A stretch of 23,807 bases of DNA from an uncultured Collinsella sp. (GTDB taxonomy: Bacteria > Actinomycetota > Coriobacteriia > Coriobacteriales > Coriobacteriaceae). Position numbers and translations under genes: made by a program. The notes below the pieces were generated by a model, which searched no databases, had not been told where the DNA came from, and saw only the letters and a program-made list of their open reading frames with translations. Shown here in pieces: positions 14,950 to 22,583 of the stretch. Within the stretch, counting starts at the first letter, position 1; the number at the start of each line of letters is the position of its first letter. The DNA lies in NCBI GenBank assembly GCA_900541195.1, contig UQIY01000034.1, positions 1-23,807 of the forward strand, written 5' to 3'.

Positions 14950-15912
14950 TCACGATTTTCTCAAGATGTTCGTAATCCAGAGCAAAAGCGCGGTCTCCGA
15001 ATCGGCAGAACCCTTCAGTGCGAGCTCCACATCGACCGCGGCCTCGAGCGCAGCGACAAGCTCCGCCATCGAAAAGCGGCGTGCCCAGGTCAGGTGATTT
15101 TTGACTTGCCAGGCCTGAAGCTTGAGTGTCGCGGCGAGCTCACGCCCCTGCCCACGAGAGTCGAGCGCCTTGGCGACGATCAACTCGCGGATGCGACCGC
15201 ATAGCAGCGTGTAGGTCCACACATAGCTCTTGGCGGGCAGCAGCCCAAAGAGCTCAAGCGAGCGGCGCATGTCACGGGCCGAGACCGCATTGAGAAAGTC
15301 CCAGGGCTGAACTTCGGCCGTGCGCACGATCCAGCGCTCCACATCGGCAAGCTCAATTTGCGGCGCCTCGACCATCTGGGCAAGCTTGGCCAAGTCGTTA
15401 TCGAGCATGCGGGTGTTCTCGCCCGAGCGCGAAACGAGCTCCTCGGCGGCCGCCATCGAGATAGACTTTCCGTGCTGCGTCGCCATCTGTTGCACGCGGC
15501 GTGGGAGCTCCCAGCGCTTGGTGCCCGAACAATCGACGATAGCCTTCTTGTCGATCTTGGCGATCGCCTTGTACAGGCGCGTGTTCTTGGCAAGCGAATC
15601 GGCAATAATGAGACAGACCGTCGTGGGACTGGGACTTGCGAGGTACTCGACAAGCGGTTCCGAGACCGCCTTGGCAAGCTTGGAGCAGCCGTCGAGGATC
15701 ACCAGGCGAAACTCGCTGCCCATGGGAAAGGTATTGAGCGAGCCGATGATCGACTCGATATCGGGATCTTTCGTCATGTCACGTTCATCGAGGTTGAACT
15801 CAACCATACCCGACTTTTCCAAGCGAGCTTTCATACGCGAGACGGCGTGGTCGCGCTTGACCCCATCGGTACCGACGATCAGATATGCCGGCAACAGACC
15901 GGTTTCGGACAT
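14950..15912 (-). CDS. holA: DNA polymerase III delta subunit
   Basis: Delta is the clamp-loader subunit that opens the sliding clamp. The 320 residues resemble HolA: an N-terminal AAA+-like domain without a Walker A motif starting with PAYLIVGTDGVKRDHA, a middle domain with SRSGENTRMLDNDLAKL (about 180-196), and a C-terminal collar domain. The start is taken at 15912 because a very strong GGGAGGGGAG lies just upstream. An in-frame ATG at 15954 overlaps a TAGAAT promoter-like hexamer and is less likely. The comEC-holA-rpsT order is common in Gram-positive bacteria. Confidence 0.92.
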   Translation of the reverse strand: MSETGLLPAYLIVGTDGVKRDHAVSRMKARLEKSGMVEFNLDERDMTKDPDIESIIGSLNTFPMGSEFRLVILDGCSKLAKAVSEPLVEYLASPSPTTVCLIIADSLAKNTRLYKAIAKIDKKAIVDCSGTKRWELPRRVQQMATQHGKSISMAAAEELVSRSGENTRMLDNDLAKLAQMVEAPQIELADVERWIVRTAEVQPWDFLNAVSARDMRRSLELFGLLPAKSYVWTYTLLCGRIRELIVAKALDSRGQGRELAATLKLQAWQVKNHLTWARRFSMAELVAALEAAVDVELALKGSADSETALLLWITNILRKS

Positions 15913-15952
15913 CGCGCTCCCCTCCCGCAGGCTCTCGTGTTCGTACCGTGCC

Positions 15953-15982
15953 ATTCTAGCCCAGGGGCTTATCCCGCGCCAA
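15953..15982 (-). promoter_or_regulatory. Possible holA promoter
   Basis: In the comEC-holA gap the minus strand reads TTGGCG, 18 nt, TAGAAT: four of six and five of six matches to the consensus hexamers. It would start transcription about 35 nt upstream of the holA ATG at 15912, which also supports that start over the one at 15954. Confidence 0.4.
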
Positions 15983-15990
15983 CGGCAGCA

Positions 15991-18294
15991 TCACGGTCGC
16001 TGGCATCGCATGGCAAATCCGGTTACGGTCGGCGAGACGGTGATGTCTCCTTGTTCGATGGTGCATGCGAACGCGCCGCCCGCATCGCGAACGGCATCGA
16101 TGCAGGCATCGGTTGGATGGCCGTAGCGGTTGCCCTCGCCCGCACTCGCGATAGAGAGCTCGGGCTTAAGCGTTTCCAGCAGGTCTGTATCGACAGAAAC
16201 TTTTGAGCCGTGATGCCCCAGCTTGAGCACATCGATATCCCCCACCTCCTGCACGAATTCTCGCTCTTGGTCGAGCTCGGCATCACCGGTGAGAAGTACG
16301 CACAGGCTCTTGCCTTCCTGAGCATAGGAGAGCAGCAAGACAAGCGAGTCCTCATTGCCCTCGCCATCTACCGTGTCAAACGGCCACATCACACGAGCCC
16401 GAAATGCGCCGATATCGACCGTGTCTCCGCGAGCCACCTGCCGATACGTTACGCCGGGGCGATTCAGGACCTCAGCAGGCGCACCGTCCAGCGCATCGGC
16501 TGCAACCGCAATGGTTCCAACAGAAAACCGATCGAGTACGTCGGGAAGACCGCCCCAATGGTCTTCGTCCCAATGCGTCACGAAGACGGCATCGATATGG
16601 TGGACATTATTGCGAACCAACGCCGACACCACGCGCTCATCGAGCCCGCAGTCGACGAGCGCCACAGTGCCACCCTGACGAACCAGAATCGCATCGGCCT
16701 GGCCAACATCGAGGACCGTCACCGAAGGCGGCGCGCATCGATCCCAATAGATATACGGAACACCCGCTGCAAGCATCAGGCACACCAGCCCCGCTGCCAT
16801 GCTCCGTGCGCGGGGGCGTGGCCACCAGACCAAGAGGACTGCCAGTGCAAACGGCACCACGTATACCAAGGGCGTATCGGGCGGCACGCTTACGGATGCG
16901 CCCGGAACGGCAGCAAAGAGCTGCTCAAAGAACAGGGCACAGCGGGCGACAATCATGGGCACCACGATCGTCCCGCGGCTCAACAGCGGCACAAGCGAGC
17001 AGGGTGCCAGCACAACTGACGATGCGAGCAGCACGCTTATCACCGGACCGATCACGGCATTTGCAAGCGGGGCAATGAGCGATAACGTCCCAAATGCGGG
17101 AATGGTTACGGGAAGTGTCGCGAGTTGTGAGCACAACGTGACAGACAAAACGCTGGCGACACCCGATGGCATGCCCAGCTCGCCCAAGGCGTAGGTGGCG
17201 TAGGGGCAAAAACAAAGGATGGCAAAAACGCTGACGCACGAAAGCTGAAAACCCATCTCGAACAATACCGTCGGTCGCAGCAACACAAAGATTGCCATGG
17301 TCAAAAATAGGGCCGAGAGGCCATGCCGACGACGTCCGGCGCCGTTGGCGACAAGCGTCGCCGCCACCATGCAGCACGCGCGCACGGCCGAGGGCGAGGC
17401 GCCCGTAAAGACGGCATAGGCAATAAGAGCCAGCATCAACAGTCCCCGCTGCAGCCCACGAGAGAGGCGTGTCTTTTGCAGGGCGCTCTCAATCACAAAC
17501 CCCACGATGGCAAGATGGCTGCCCGAGACGGCGATGAGATGTGCGGTGCCCGTTACCGAAAACCAATCGCCCGCCGGCTGGGCGCGCAGCTCGGACGAGC
17601 GTCCACAGACAACGCCGGCAATGAGCGAGCGCGCTGGATCGGTCGCGGGCGCGATAACGGCAAGGAGCTCGTTTCGAAGCCAAGACAACGGGCCTGGAGG
17701 GCCCTCGTCGATCGATACCAACCGGACGACTTTAACCTTTCGAAGCTCGCCCCGAAGCACGCGTGAGCGCCCATACGCATCATTCTCAAAGCGCGAAATT
17801 CGACCGATAGCACGTACATGCGAACCGGCGCCAAGCTCACGATCACACGACAGCCGTACCTGACCCAAACGCTTTTCGCCCGCATACGCATCACAGGTAT
17901 AGGAGTACGCACCGTCATTGATGGACGGGTCGCCACACACAACAAACTCGAGACTGCTCGCAGCCCGATTATCCAACGCCCTCGAAGCGCGCAGCGCCCC
18001 TATCGCCCAACCCGCGGACACTACCGCTCCCGCCACGAGGCCGAGGGCCGCGGCATACAGCCATCGCCTCCACCGCACAAGGCGCATGCAGGACCGAGCC
18101 AATACGATGCACCCTGCTGCCGCAACGGGAATGGCCATAAGCAATGTGACGGGCGCCGCCCGCTCTCCCAGCAGCGCATCGGCCGCCATGTTAAGCACTA
18201 ACCCACAGCTCGCACACAAGCCGGCACAAAGGGCTATCGTCCACGGCATCAATGGGCGCGGTGGCATCACATGCTCGCGCTCGGTCGCACTCAT
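15991..18294 (-). CDS. comEC: ComEC/Rec2 DNA-uptake channel protein
   Basis: ComEC forms the inner-membrane channel through which single-stranded DNA enters during natural transformation. The 767 residues have the three usual parts: an N-terminal region with membrane helices around an OB-like domain (about 20-200), the Competence membrane domain with TAHLIAVSGSHLAIV (250-264) and many hydrophobic helices, and a C-terminal metallo-beta-lactamase domain from about 524. The latter has THWDEDHWGG (573-582), TGD and GHHGS (693-697), so the metal site looks intact. The start is the ATG at 18294, whose ATGA overlaps the comEA stop. No truncation or frameshift is visible. holA follows after 78 nt. 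Confidence 0.95.
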   Translation of the reverse strand: MSATEREHVMPPRPLMPWTIALCAGLCASCGLVLNMAADALLGERAAPVTLLMAIPVAAAGCIVLARSCMRLVRWRRWLYAAALGLVAGAVVSAGWAIGALRASRALDNRAASSLEFVVCGDPSINDGAYSYTCDAYAGEKRLGQVRLSCDRELGAGSHVRAIGRISRFENDAYGRSRVLRGELRKVKVVRLVSIDEGPPGPLSWLRNELLAVIAPATDPARSLIAGVVCGRSSELRAQPAGDWFSVTGTAHLIAVSGSHLAIVGFVIESALQKTRLSRGLQRGLLMLALIAYAVFTGASPSAVRACCMVAATLVANGAGRRRHGLSALFLTMAIFVLLRPTVLFEMGFQLSCVSVFAILCFCPYATYALGELGMPSGVASVLSVTLCSQLATLPVTIPAFGTLSLIAPLANAVIGPVISVLLASSVVLAPCSLVPLLSRGTIVVPMIVARCALFFEQLFAAVPGASVSVPPDTPLVYVVPFALAVLLVWWPRPRARSMAAGLVCLMLAAGVPYIYWDRCAPPSVTVLDVGQADAILVRQGGTVALVDCGLDERVVSALVRNNVHHIDAVFVTHWDEDHWGGLPDVLDRFSVGTIAVAADALDGAPAEVLNRPGVTYRQVARGDTVDIGAFRARVMWPFDTVDGEGNEDSLVLLLSYAQEGKSLCVLLTGDAELDQEREFVQEVGDIDVLKLGHHGSKVSVDTDLLETLKPELSIASAGEGNRYGHPTDACIDAVRDAGGAFACTIEQGDITVSPTVTGFAMRCQRP

Positions 18295-19001
18295 ACGCAG
18301 ATGCAATCTTTAATTTTGGCGAGTTTCTTCTCACCGATCCCCGATACGCGCATAAGGTCATCGACCGAGGCAAAGGCCCCGTTTTGCGTCCGTTCGTCGA
18401 TAATTGACTGGGCCATAGAAGGCCCGATGCCCGAAAGCGTCTGCAGCTCCGCCGCACTTGCCGTATTGATATTCACAAGTCCCGACGAAGACCCTGTACC
18501 AGGGGTCGTGGAAGCACTGCTTTCGGCGGCGCCGACGGCCGCAGCCGTTTGTTGCTCCCCTACCGTCGGCACATAGATCTTTTGGCCATCGGTGATCTTG
18601 GACGCACGGTTAAGAACCGTCACATCCGCCTCGGCCGTAAGCCCTCCGGCGGCATCAATCGCCTGGGACACCCGTGCTCCATCTTTAAGCCGGTACACGC
18701 CAGGCTTCACAACGGCGCCATCAACATCGACGTACACCTCGGCAGCAGAGGAGCTCTTGGCAGACGGCTCATCGGCATCGTCAGGAGAGGCATCCCCGGC
18801 CCCGCGCACATCCGAGGCGCTCGCCTCATCACTACGCTCAAACGACACGCCGCTGGAGCGGCTATTAAAACTTGCCATCGCCAAGCCGCTCGCGACGGCA
18901 ATGACAACCAGAATCGCCACGACCACCGCCTTATGGCCGAGCAGCTTTTCTGCCCAGCGGTCCATCCGTTTAACCCGTTCGTGTTGCTCGCGCTGCGCCA
19001 T
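18291..19001 (-). CDS. comEA: ComEA-type DNA-binding competence protein
   Basis: ComEA binds incoming double-stranded DNA at the cell surface. The 236 residues show a short basic cytoplasmic N-terminus, one transmembrane helix (about 24-44), an acidic Ser/Ala/Asp-rich stalk, a SLBB domain (about 88-146, VDVDGAVVKPGVYRL), an Ala/Ser/Thr linker, and a C-terminal double helix-hairpin-helix (175-236) with LVNINTASAAELQTLSGIG and VSGIGEKKLAKI. The start at 19001 is supported by GGGAGG; the earlier in-frame ATG at 19064 is unlikely. The last codons overlap comEC. The 169-nt gap upstream contains two ACCAAAA copies 11 nt apart (19081-19087 and 19092-19098) but no clear promoter. Confidence 0.95.
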   Translation of the reverse strand: MAQREQHERVKRMDRWAEKLLGHKAVVVAILVVIAVASGLAMASFNSRSSGVSFERSDEASASDVRGAGDASPDDADEPSAKSSSAAEVYVDVDGAVVKPGVYRLKDGARVSQAIDAAGGLTAEADVTVLNRASKITDGQKIYVPTVGEQQTAAAVGAAESSASTTPGTGSSSGLVNINTASAAELQTLSGIGPSMAQSIIDERTQNGAFASVDDLMRVSGIGEKKLAKIKDCICV

Positions 19002-19171
19002 AGCAAACACCTCCCAACACCATCGTGTCAGGAAACGAACGCCGCAGCCTCCGCACGTCCACACCGGTTTTCGCGGTCAAACCAAAAGCTGACCAAAACC
19101 TTGCGGAAAAGTGTCCATTTATTCAGGCACACGTCGACAAATGAACCGTTTATCGCCTAATGCCCAGATAG

Positions 19172-19205
19172 AAAAAGACCGACGATGCAAAATCACCGCC
19201 GGTCT
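19172..19205 (-). terminator. Intrinsic terminator after thiI
   Basis: On the minus strand AGACCGGCG (19205-19197) pairs with CGTCGGTCT (19184-19176), a 9-bp stem with one G-U pair and a 12-nt loop. TTTTT (19176-19172) follows. It starts about 10 nt after the thiI stop and separates the mihF-to-thiI unit from comEA. Confidence 0.82.
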
Positions 19206-19215
19206 ATACACAACA

Positions 19216-20460
19216 TTATTCGTGATCTTGGTAAATCTCACGTGGAGCGAGCTCGGAATGCTTGCGTTTTAAGGTCTTAGGGGCCTTATACGTGTTGCTC
19301 TCGAAGTCGATGTACTCAGTCTGTTTGAGCAAACGCTCAATCATCTCCTCGTGATCGAACAGCTCCCACGCCTCATGCACGGCATCGAGTTTAGCGTGCG
19401 TCTCGGGACGGCGCGGCATAAACAGCGTGCAGCAGTCGGGAGCGGCCTCAGTCGAGATATCAAACGTACCGATTTCCTCAGCGCGTGCGATGATCTCCTG
19501 CTTGTCCGAACCGATCAACGGACGGAACACGGGGATCTTGACAGCCTCGTTGACGGCCATGATGTTCTCGAGCGTCTGGGAGGCAACCTGACCGAGCGAT
19601 TCACCAGTCACGATAGCCTTGGCGCCCTCGATGTGCGCAATGCGCTCGGCAACCGAATACATGATGCGACGGTACATAATCACGCGCAGATTGCTGGGGC
19701 AGGTGACCGAAATCTCGCGCTGGCAGTCGCCAAACGGGACTACGTACAGGCGACCGATCTGGACACCCGGCTCAAGGGCGCGAATAATGTCCTGCACCAG
19801 ATACTCACTGGTATCGGGCGTCTGCGGACGACCGGAAAAATGTACCGGCACGCACACCGCGCCGCGACGCGCGAGCATCCAGGTCGCCACCGGCGAGTCG
19901 ATACCCGAGGAAAGCAGCGTCACGACCTTGCCTGCAGATCCCACCGGCAAGCCGCCCACGCCGCGCTCGGAGCGCGCATACACGTAAACGCTACCCTGGA
20001 CCACCAGCACGTGCACCATCGCGTCGGGGTCGTGCATCTGGACCTTTTTGTCGGGAAACGCCTCGCACAGCACCTCGCCCACCTGACGATTGATATCAAT
20101 CGAGGTGAGCTCGTAGTCGGTGTTGGAGCGCTTGGCATGCACCTTAAACGACTCGAAGGGACCAAATTCGCGCAGCGCCTTCACTGCGGCGGCGCAGTAC
20201 TCCTGCGGGTCGCGGTTCGTGTGATATGCCAGGGACACGCGGGCAACGCCGGGGACGGTGCGAATGACACGCGCCGCCTCGTCGGCATGGTGCTCGTTAA
20301 AGGTCACGAGGATATAACCGGAAATTCGAGACACGGCATTCACGGAAAAGGCGGCCAAGGCCGCCTTGATGTTATCCATGAGGATATGCTCAAAATGTGC
20401 GCGGTTCTTGCCCTTCAGTCCAACCTCGTGATAGTGGACCAGGCAGACGCGAGCAGCCAT
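19216..20460 (-). CDS. thiI: tRNA 4-thiouridine synthetase ThiI
   Basis: ThiI adenylates U8 of tRNA and transfers sulfur to form 4-thiouridine; in some bacteria it also supplies sulfur for the thiamine thiazole. The 414 residues show a ferredoxin-like/THUMP region (about 1-165) and a PP-loop ATPase with SSGIDSP (184-190). The CCTLFMPRRPET segment (343-354) contains the conserved reactive cysteine. The protein ends soon after, so the C-terminal rhodanese domain of E. coli ThiI is absent, as in Bacillus-type ThiI, which receives sulfur directly from a cysteine desulfurase. The ATG directly abuts the rpoZ stop (TAAATG) and lacks a nearby Shine-Dalgarno sequence, so it is probably translated by coupling to rpoZ. 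It is the last gene of its unit. Confidence 0.95.
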   Translation of the reverse strand: MAARVCLVHYHEVGLKGKNRAHFEHILMDNIKAALAAFSVNAVSRISGYILVTFNEHHADEAARVIRTVPGVARVSLAYHTNRDPQEYCAAAVKALREFGPFESFKVHAKRSNTDYELTSIDINRQVGEVLCEAFPDKKVQMHDPDAMVHVLVVQGSVYVYARSERGVGGLPVGSAGKVVTLLSSGIDSPVATWMLARRGAVCVPVHFSGRPQTPDTSEYLVQDIIRALEPGVQIGRLYVVPFGDCQREISVTCPSNLRVIMYRRIMYSVAERIAHIEGAKAIVTGESLGQVASQTLENIMAVNEAVKIPVFRPLIGSDKQEIIARAEEIGTFDISTEAAPDCCTLFMPRRPETHAKLDAVHEAWELFDHEEMIERLLKQTEYIDFESNTYKAPKTLKRKHSELAPREIYQDHE

Positions 20461-20742
20461 TTAGGCTTCAGCAACCTTGTGGCCGAGCGCCTTCTCGTAA
20501 CGGGCCTCATCGTAGGAGATGTCGCCGTCGACAATCTCGTCCATAGCCATCGAGATGGTATCGGCGCCGGAAAGCGCAATGGTGATGTCGTCGACATCCT
20601 GGACGGCAAGCACGCGGTTGTGCTGGCCACGCAGCATGCTGTTAATGTCGCAGGCGCGCTTGGAGGCAAGCGAGGCGAGCAGGAAGCGGTTGTGATCGGT
20701 CTTCTCCAGAAGATCGTCAATGCAAGGCTTTACAACGGACAC
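20461..20742 (-). CDS. rpoZ: RNA polymerase omega subunit
   Basis: Omega helps fold and stabilise the beta' subunit. The 93 residues contain the family core: DDLLEKTDHNRFLLASLASKRA-like text (9-30), in which SKRA and the following DIN match the conserved AKRARQIN region, then a Glu/Asp-rich tail with GDISYDEA. Length is typical. The start is GTG at 20742, 5 nt after the gmk stop; AAAGGA and GAGG lie upstream, with the better spacing unclear. The gmk-rpoZ pairing is strongly conserved. Confidence 0.93.
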   Translation of the reverse strand: MSVVKPCIDDLLEKTDHNRFLLASLASKRACDINSMLRGQHNRVLAVQDVDDITIALSGADTISMAMDEIVDGDISYDEARYEKALGHKVAEA

Positions 20743-20747
20743 GGACC

Positions 20748-21317
20748 TCAGATCCTTTCATGCATATCGAGAACGCGAACGAGCTCATCGGTCGCGCGGT
20801 CGAGATCGTCATTCACCACGACGTCGTCGTAGCGGTCGGCAAGGGCAAGTTCATCGGCGGCGTTTGCCATACGCAGCTCGATCGTCTCGGGCGTCTCGGT
20901 ACCGCGACCGACCAGGCGATCGCGAAGCACCTCGAGCGAAGGCGGCTTGATAAAGATCAACACGGCCTCGGGGAAACGCTCCTTGACCTGCAGGGCACCC
21001 TGAACATCGATCTCCAAGATCAGAGAGGAGCCAGAGGCGAGCTTGGATGTGACCTCACTCACCAACGTGCCGTAGCAGTTGCCGTGGACCTCAGCCCACT
21101 CAACAAACTCACCGTTTGCCACGCGGCGGTCGAACTCCTCGCGCGTCAGAAAAAAGTAGTTGACGCCGTCGACCTCACCTTTGCGTGGTGCTCGCGTGGT
21201 AGCCGAAACCGTCAGGCCCAGGTTCGAGCGGCGCTCGCGCACACGAGTGACGAGCGTGCCCTTGCCTGCACCTGACGGTCCAGAAATCACAAAGAGCTTT
21301 GAATCCTGAGCGCTCAC
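20748..21317 (-). CDS. gmk: Guanylate kinase
   Basis: Guanylate kinase phosphorylates GMP or dGMP with ATP, an essential step to GTP. The 189 residues match the usual length. The P-loop GPSGAGKG is at 13-20, the GMP-binding region has SATTRAPRKGE (38-48) and GNCYGT (79-84), and the lid follows with DVQGA. The start is GTG at 21317, immediately after the mihF stop (TAAGTG) with no Shine-Dalgarno sequence close by, which suggests translational coupling. The mihF-gmk-rpoZ order is the standard actinobacterial arrangement. Confidence 0.97.
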   Translation of the reverse strand: MSAQDSKLFVISGPSGAGKGTLVTRVRERRSNLGLTVSATTRAPRKGEVDGVNYFFLTREEFDRRVANGEFVEWAEVHGNCYGTLVSEVTSKLASGSSLILEIDVQGALQVKERFPEAVLIFIKPPSLEVLRDRLVGRGTETPETIELRMANAADELALADRYDDVVVNDDLDRATDELVRVLDMHERI

Positions 21318-21626
21318 TTATTTGGTCAGCTGCTCGAGGAGCTGCTCGCGCTGACGGACGCCGAGGCCCTGGACGCGACGGGTAGCGGAGATGCCGAGCT
21401 CCTCCATGATCTTGGCGGCCTTGGCCTTGCCATAACCGGGGAGAGACTCGATGAGGGTGGAAACCTTCATGCGGGAAGCGATGGGGTCATCGGAGTTGAG
21501 CACGGACTCGAGGGACTTCTCGCCCTTCTTGATCTGCTCGCGAAGCTCAGCGCGGGCGTGACGTGCGGCGGCAGCCTTCTCAAGAGCCTGCTTGCGCTGC
21601 TCGTCGGTAAGCTGAGGGAGTGCCAT
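21318..21626 (-). CDS. mihF: Integration host factor, actinobacterial type (mIHF)
   Basis: mIHF is a small nucleoid protein of Actinobacteria that bends DNA and is unrelated to the IHF of proteobacteria. The 102 residues have an N-terminal basic helix (LTDEQRKQALEKAAAARHAR) and a helix-two-turn-helix DNA-binding part (about 55-98) with SLPGYGKAKAAKIMEELGI at 61-79. The ATG at 21626 has a strong GGAGG; the frame stays open for 53 codons upstream, but these lie over the promoter and carry no family similarity. It heads the mihF-gmk-rpoZ-thiI unit, and pyrF lies upstream as in many Actinobacteria. Confidence 0.93.
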   Translation of the reverse strand: MALPQLTDEQRKQALEKAAAARHARAELREQIKKGEKSLESVLNSDDPIASRMKVSTLIESLPGYGKAKAAKIMEELGISATRRVQGLGVRQREQLLEQLTK

Positions 21627-21670
21627 TCGAACCTCCAAATAGTTGGGTTTTATCTGATGCAATAATTGGC

Positions 21671-21679
21671 ATTTTAGCA
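21671..21679 (-). promoter_or_regulatory. Promoter of the mihF-gmk-rpoZ-thiI unit (extended -10)
   Basis: The minus strand reads TGC TAAAAT, a TGn-extended -10 with five of six bases matching TATAAT, giving a leader of about 38 nt before mihF. No good -35 is present. A second, weaker pair (TTGCAC, 17 nt, TAACCT) lies further upstream. Confidence 0.6.
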
Positions 21680-21755
21680 CGTCAAACGCACTAAATGCCC
21701 AATCGACGGCACCATAGGTTAGACGATACCTGCGAAAAGTGCAATATACGGAGGT

Positions 21756-21827
21756 CAAAGTTGAGCCCCTGACCTGCGATTCCACACAAAGGATGGGAAA
21801 GTTTTCGCAGGCACAGGGGCTAATTTG
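21756..21827. repeat. Long imperfect inverted repeat between pyrF and mihF
   Basis: Two arms fold into a long stem: AGCCCCTG (21764-21771) with CAGGGGCT (21814-21821), and CCTGCGA (21773-21779) with TCGCAGG (21805-21811). Pairing extends weakly outwards through CAAAGTTG and TAATTTG. The loop is about 25 nt. An extra CCTGCGAAAA at 21729-21738 is complementary to TTTTCGCAGG at 21802-21811, so an alternative pairing exists. No U-tract follows on either strand, so it is not a classical terminator. It could be a dispersed intergenic repeat; this cannot be tested from one copy. Confidence 0.65.
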
Positions 21828-21866
21828 TGCTAATGAGACCCAAAAGTGGTGACTTGAGGGAATCTT

Positions 21867-22583
21867 TTAGGCGACGTTTTCGACCAGCTCGGCAACGATG
21901 GCATCAAATGCGGCAACCGGGTCGTCGGCACCGGTGATGGGTCGGCCCACCACGATGTGGCTCGCACCGCGCTCGATAGCCTGGGAGGGCGTCGCCACGC
22001 GGGATTGATCGCCCAGGGCGGCACCCACCGGACGCACGCCCGGAGTCACGATCAGCGCGTCGGGGCCGAGCAGCTCGCGCATGTCATGGGCCTCCATCGG
22101 AGAGCACACGATGCCATCGATACCGTAGGCCTGGGCAAGCTTTGCCAGGCGGGCGGCCTCCTCGGCCACGGGCGACTCGACGCCAATCTCGGCCAGCGAC
22201 TCCTGGTTCATGCTCGTGAGCACGGTGATGGCAACGAGCTTGGCGCGGTCCTCGCGCGCTTCCTCGGCACCCTCACGGCACGCAGCGAGCATGGCGCCAG
22301 AACCCAGGCCATGGACCGAGAGCAGGTCGGCACCAGCAAGCGAGGCAGAACGGGCGGCGCCGCGCACCTGATGCGGAATGTCATGGAACTTGAGGTCGAG
22401 GAAGACCTTAAAGCCCAGGTCCTTGAACGTCTTGACGATCTCGGGTCCCTCAGCGTAATAGAGCGTCATGCCCACCTTGAGCCAAGCGGCATGACCAGAA
22501 AGCTCGTGGGCGAGCTCGAGCGCACGCTCACGGTCGCAGTCGAGGGCGACGATAACGCGGTCGCGGGCGTCGGTCTCTAGCAT
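21867..22583 (-). CDS. pyrF: Orotidine 5'-phosphate decarboxylase
   Basis: PyrF carries out the last step of UMP synthesis, decarboxylating OMP. The 238 residues are the short class I form: an N-terminal VIVALD, the catalytic DLKFHDIP (63-70) with Asp63, Lys65 and Asp68, then VTPGVRP and GASHIVVGRPIT near the C-terminus for phosphate binding. Many Actinobacteria have a longer class II PyrF, so the short form is of interest. The ATG overlaps the end of pyrD by 7 nt and has GGTAGGTG upstream. It is the last gene of the pyr cluster here. The 240-nt gap to mihF holds the inverted repeat and the mihF promoter. Confidence 0.96.
   Translation of the reverse strand: MLETDARDRVIVALDCDRERALELAHELSGHAAWLKVGMTLYYAEGPEIVKTFKDLGFKVFLDLKFHDIPHQVRGAARSASLAGADLLSVHGLGSGAMLAACREGAEEAREDRAKLVAITVLTSMNQESLAEIGVESPVAEEAARLAKLAQAYGIDGIVCSPMEAHDMRELLGPDALIVTPGVRPVGAALGDQSRVATPSQAIERGASHIVVGRPITGADDPVAAFDAIVAELVENVA

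Noticed and set aside
21627..21785. Longer mIHF start 53 codons upstream
   Set aside because: The extension covers the extended -10 promoter; GGAGG supports the ATG at 21626.
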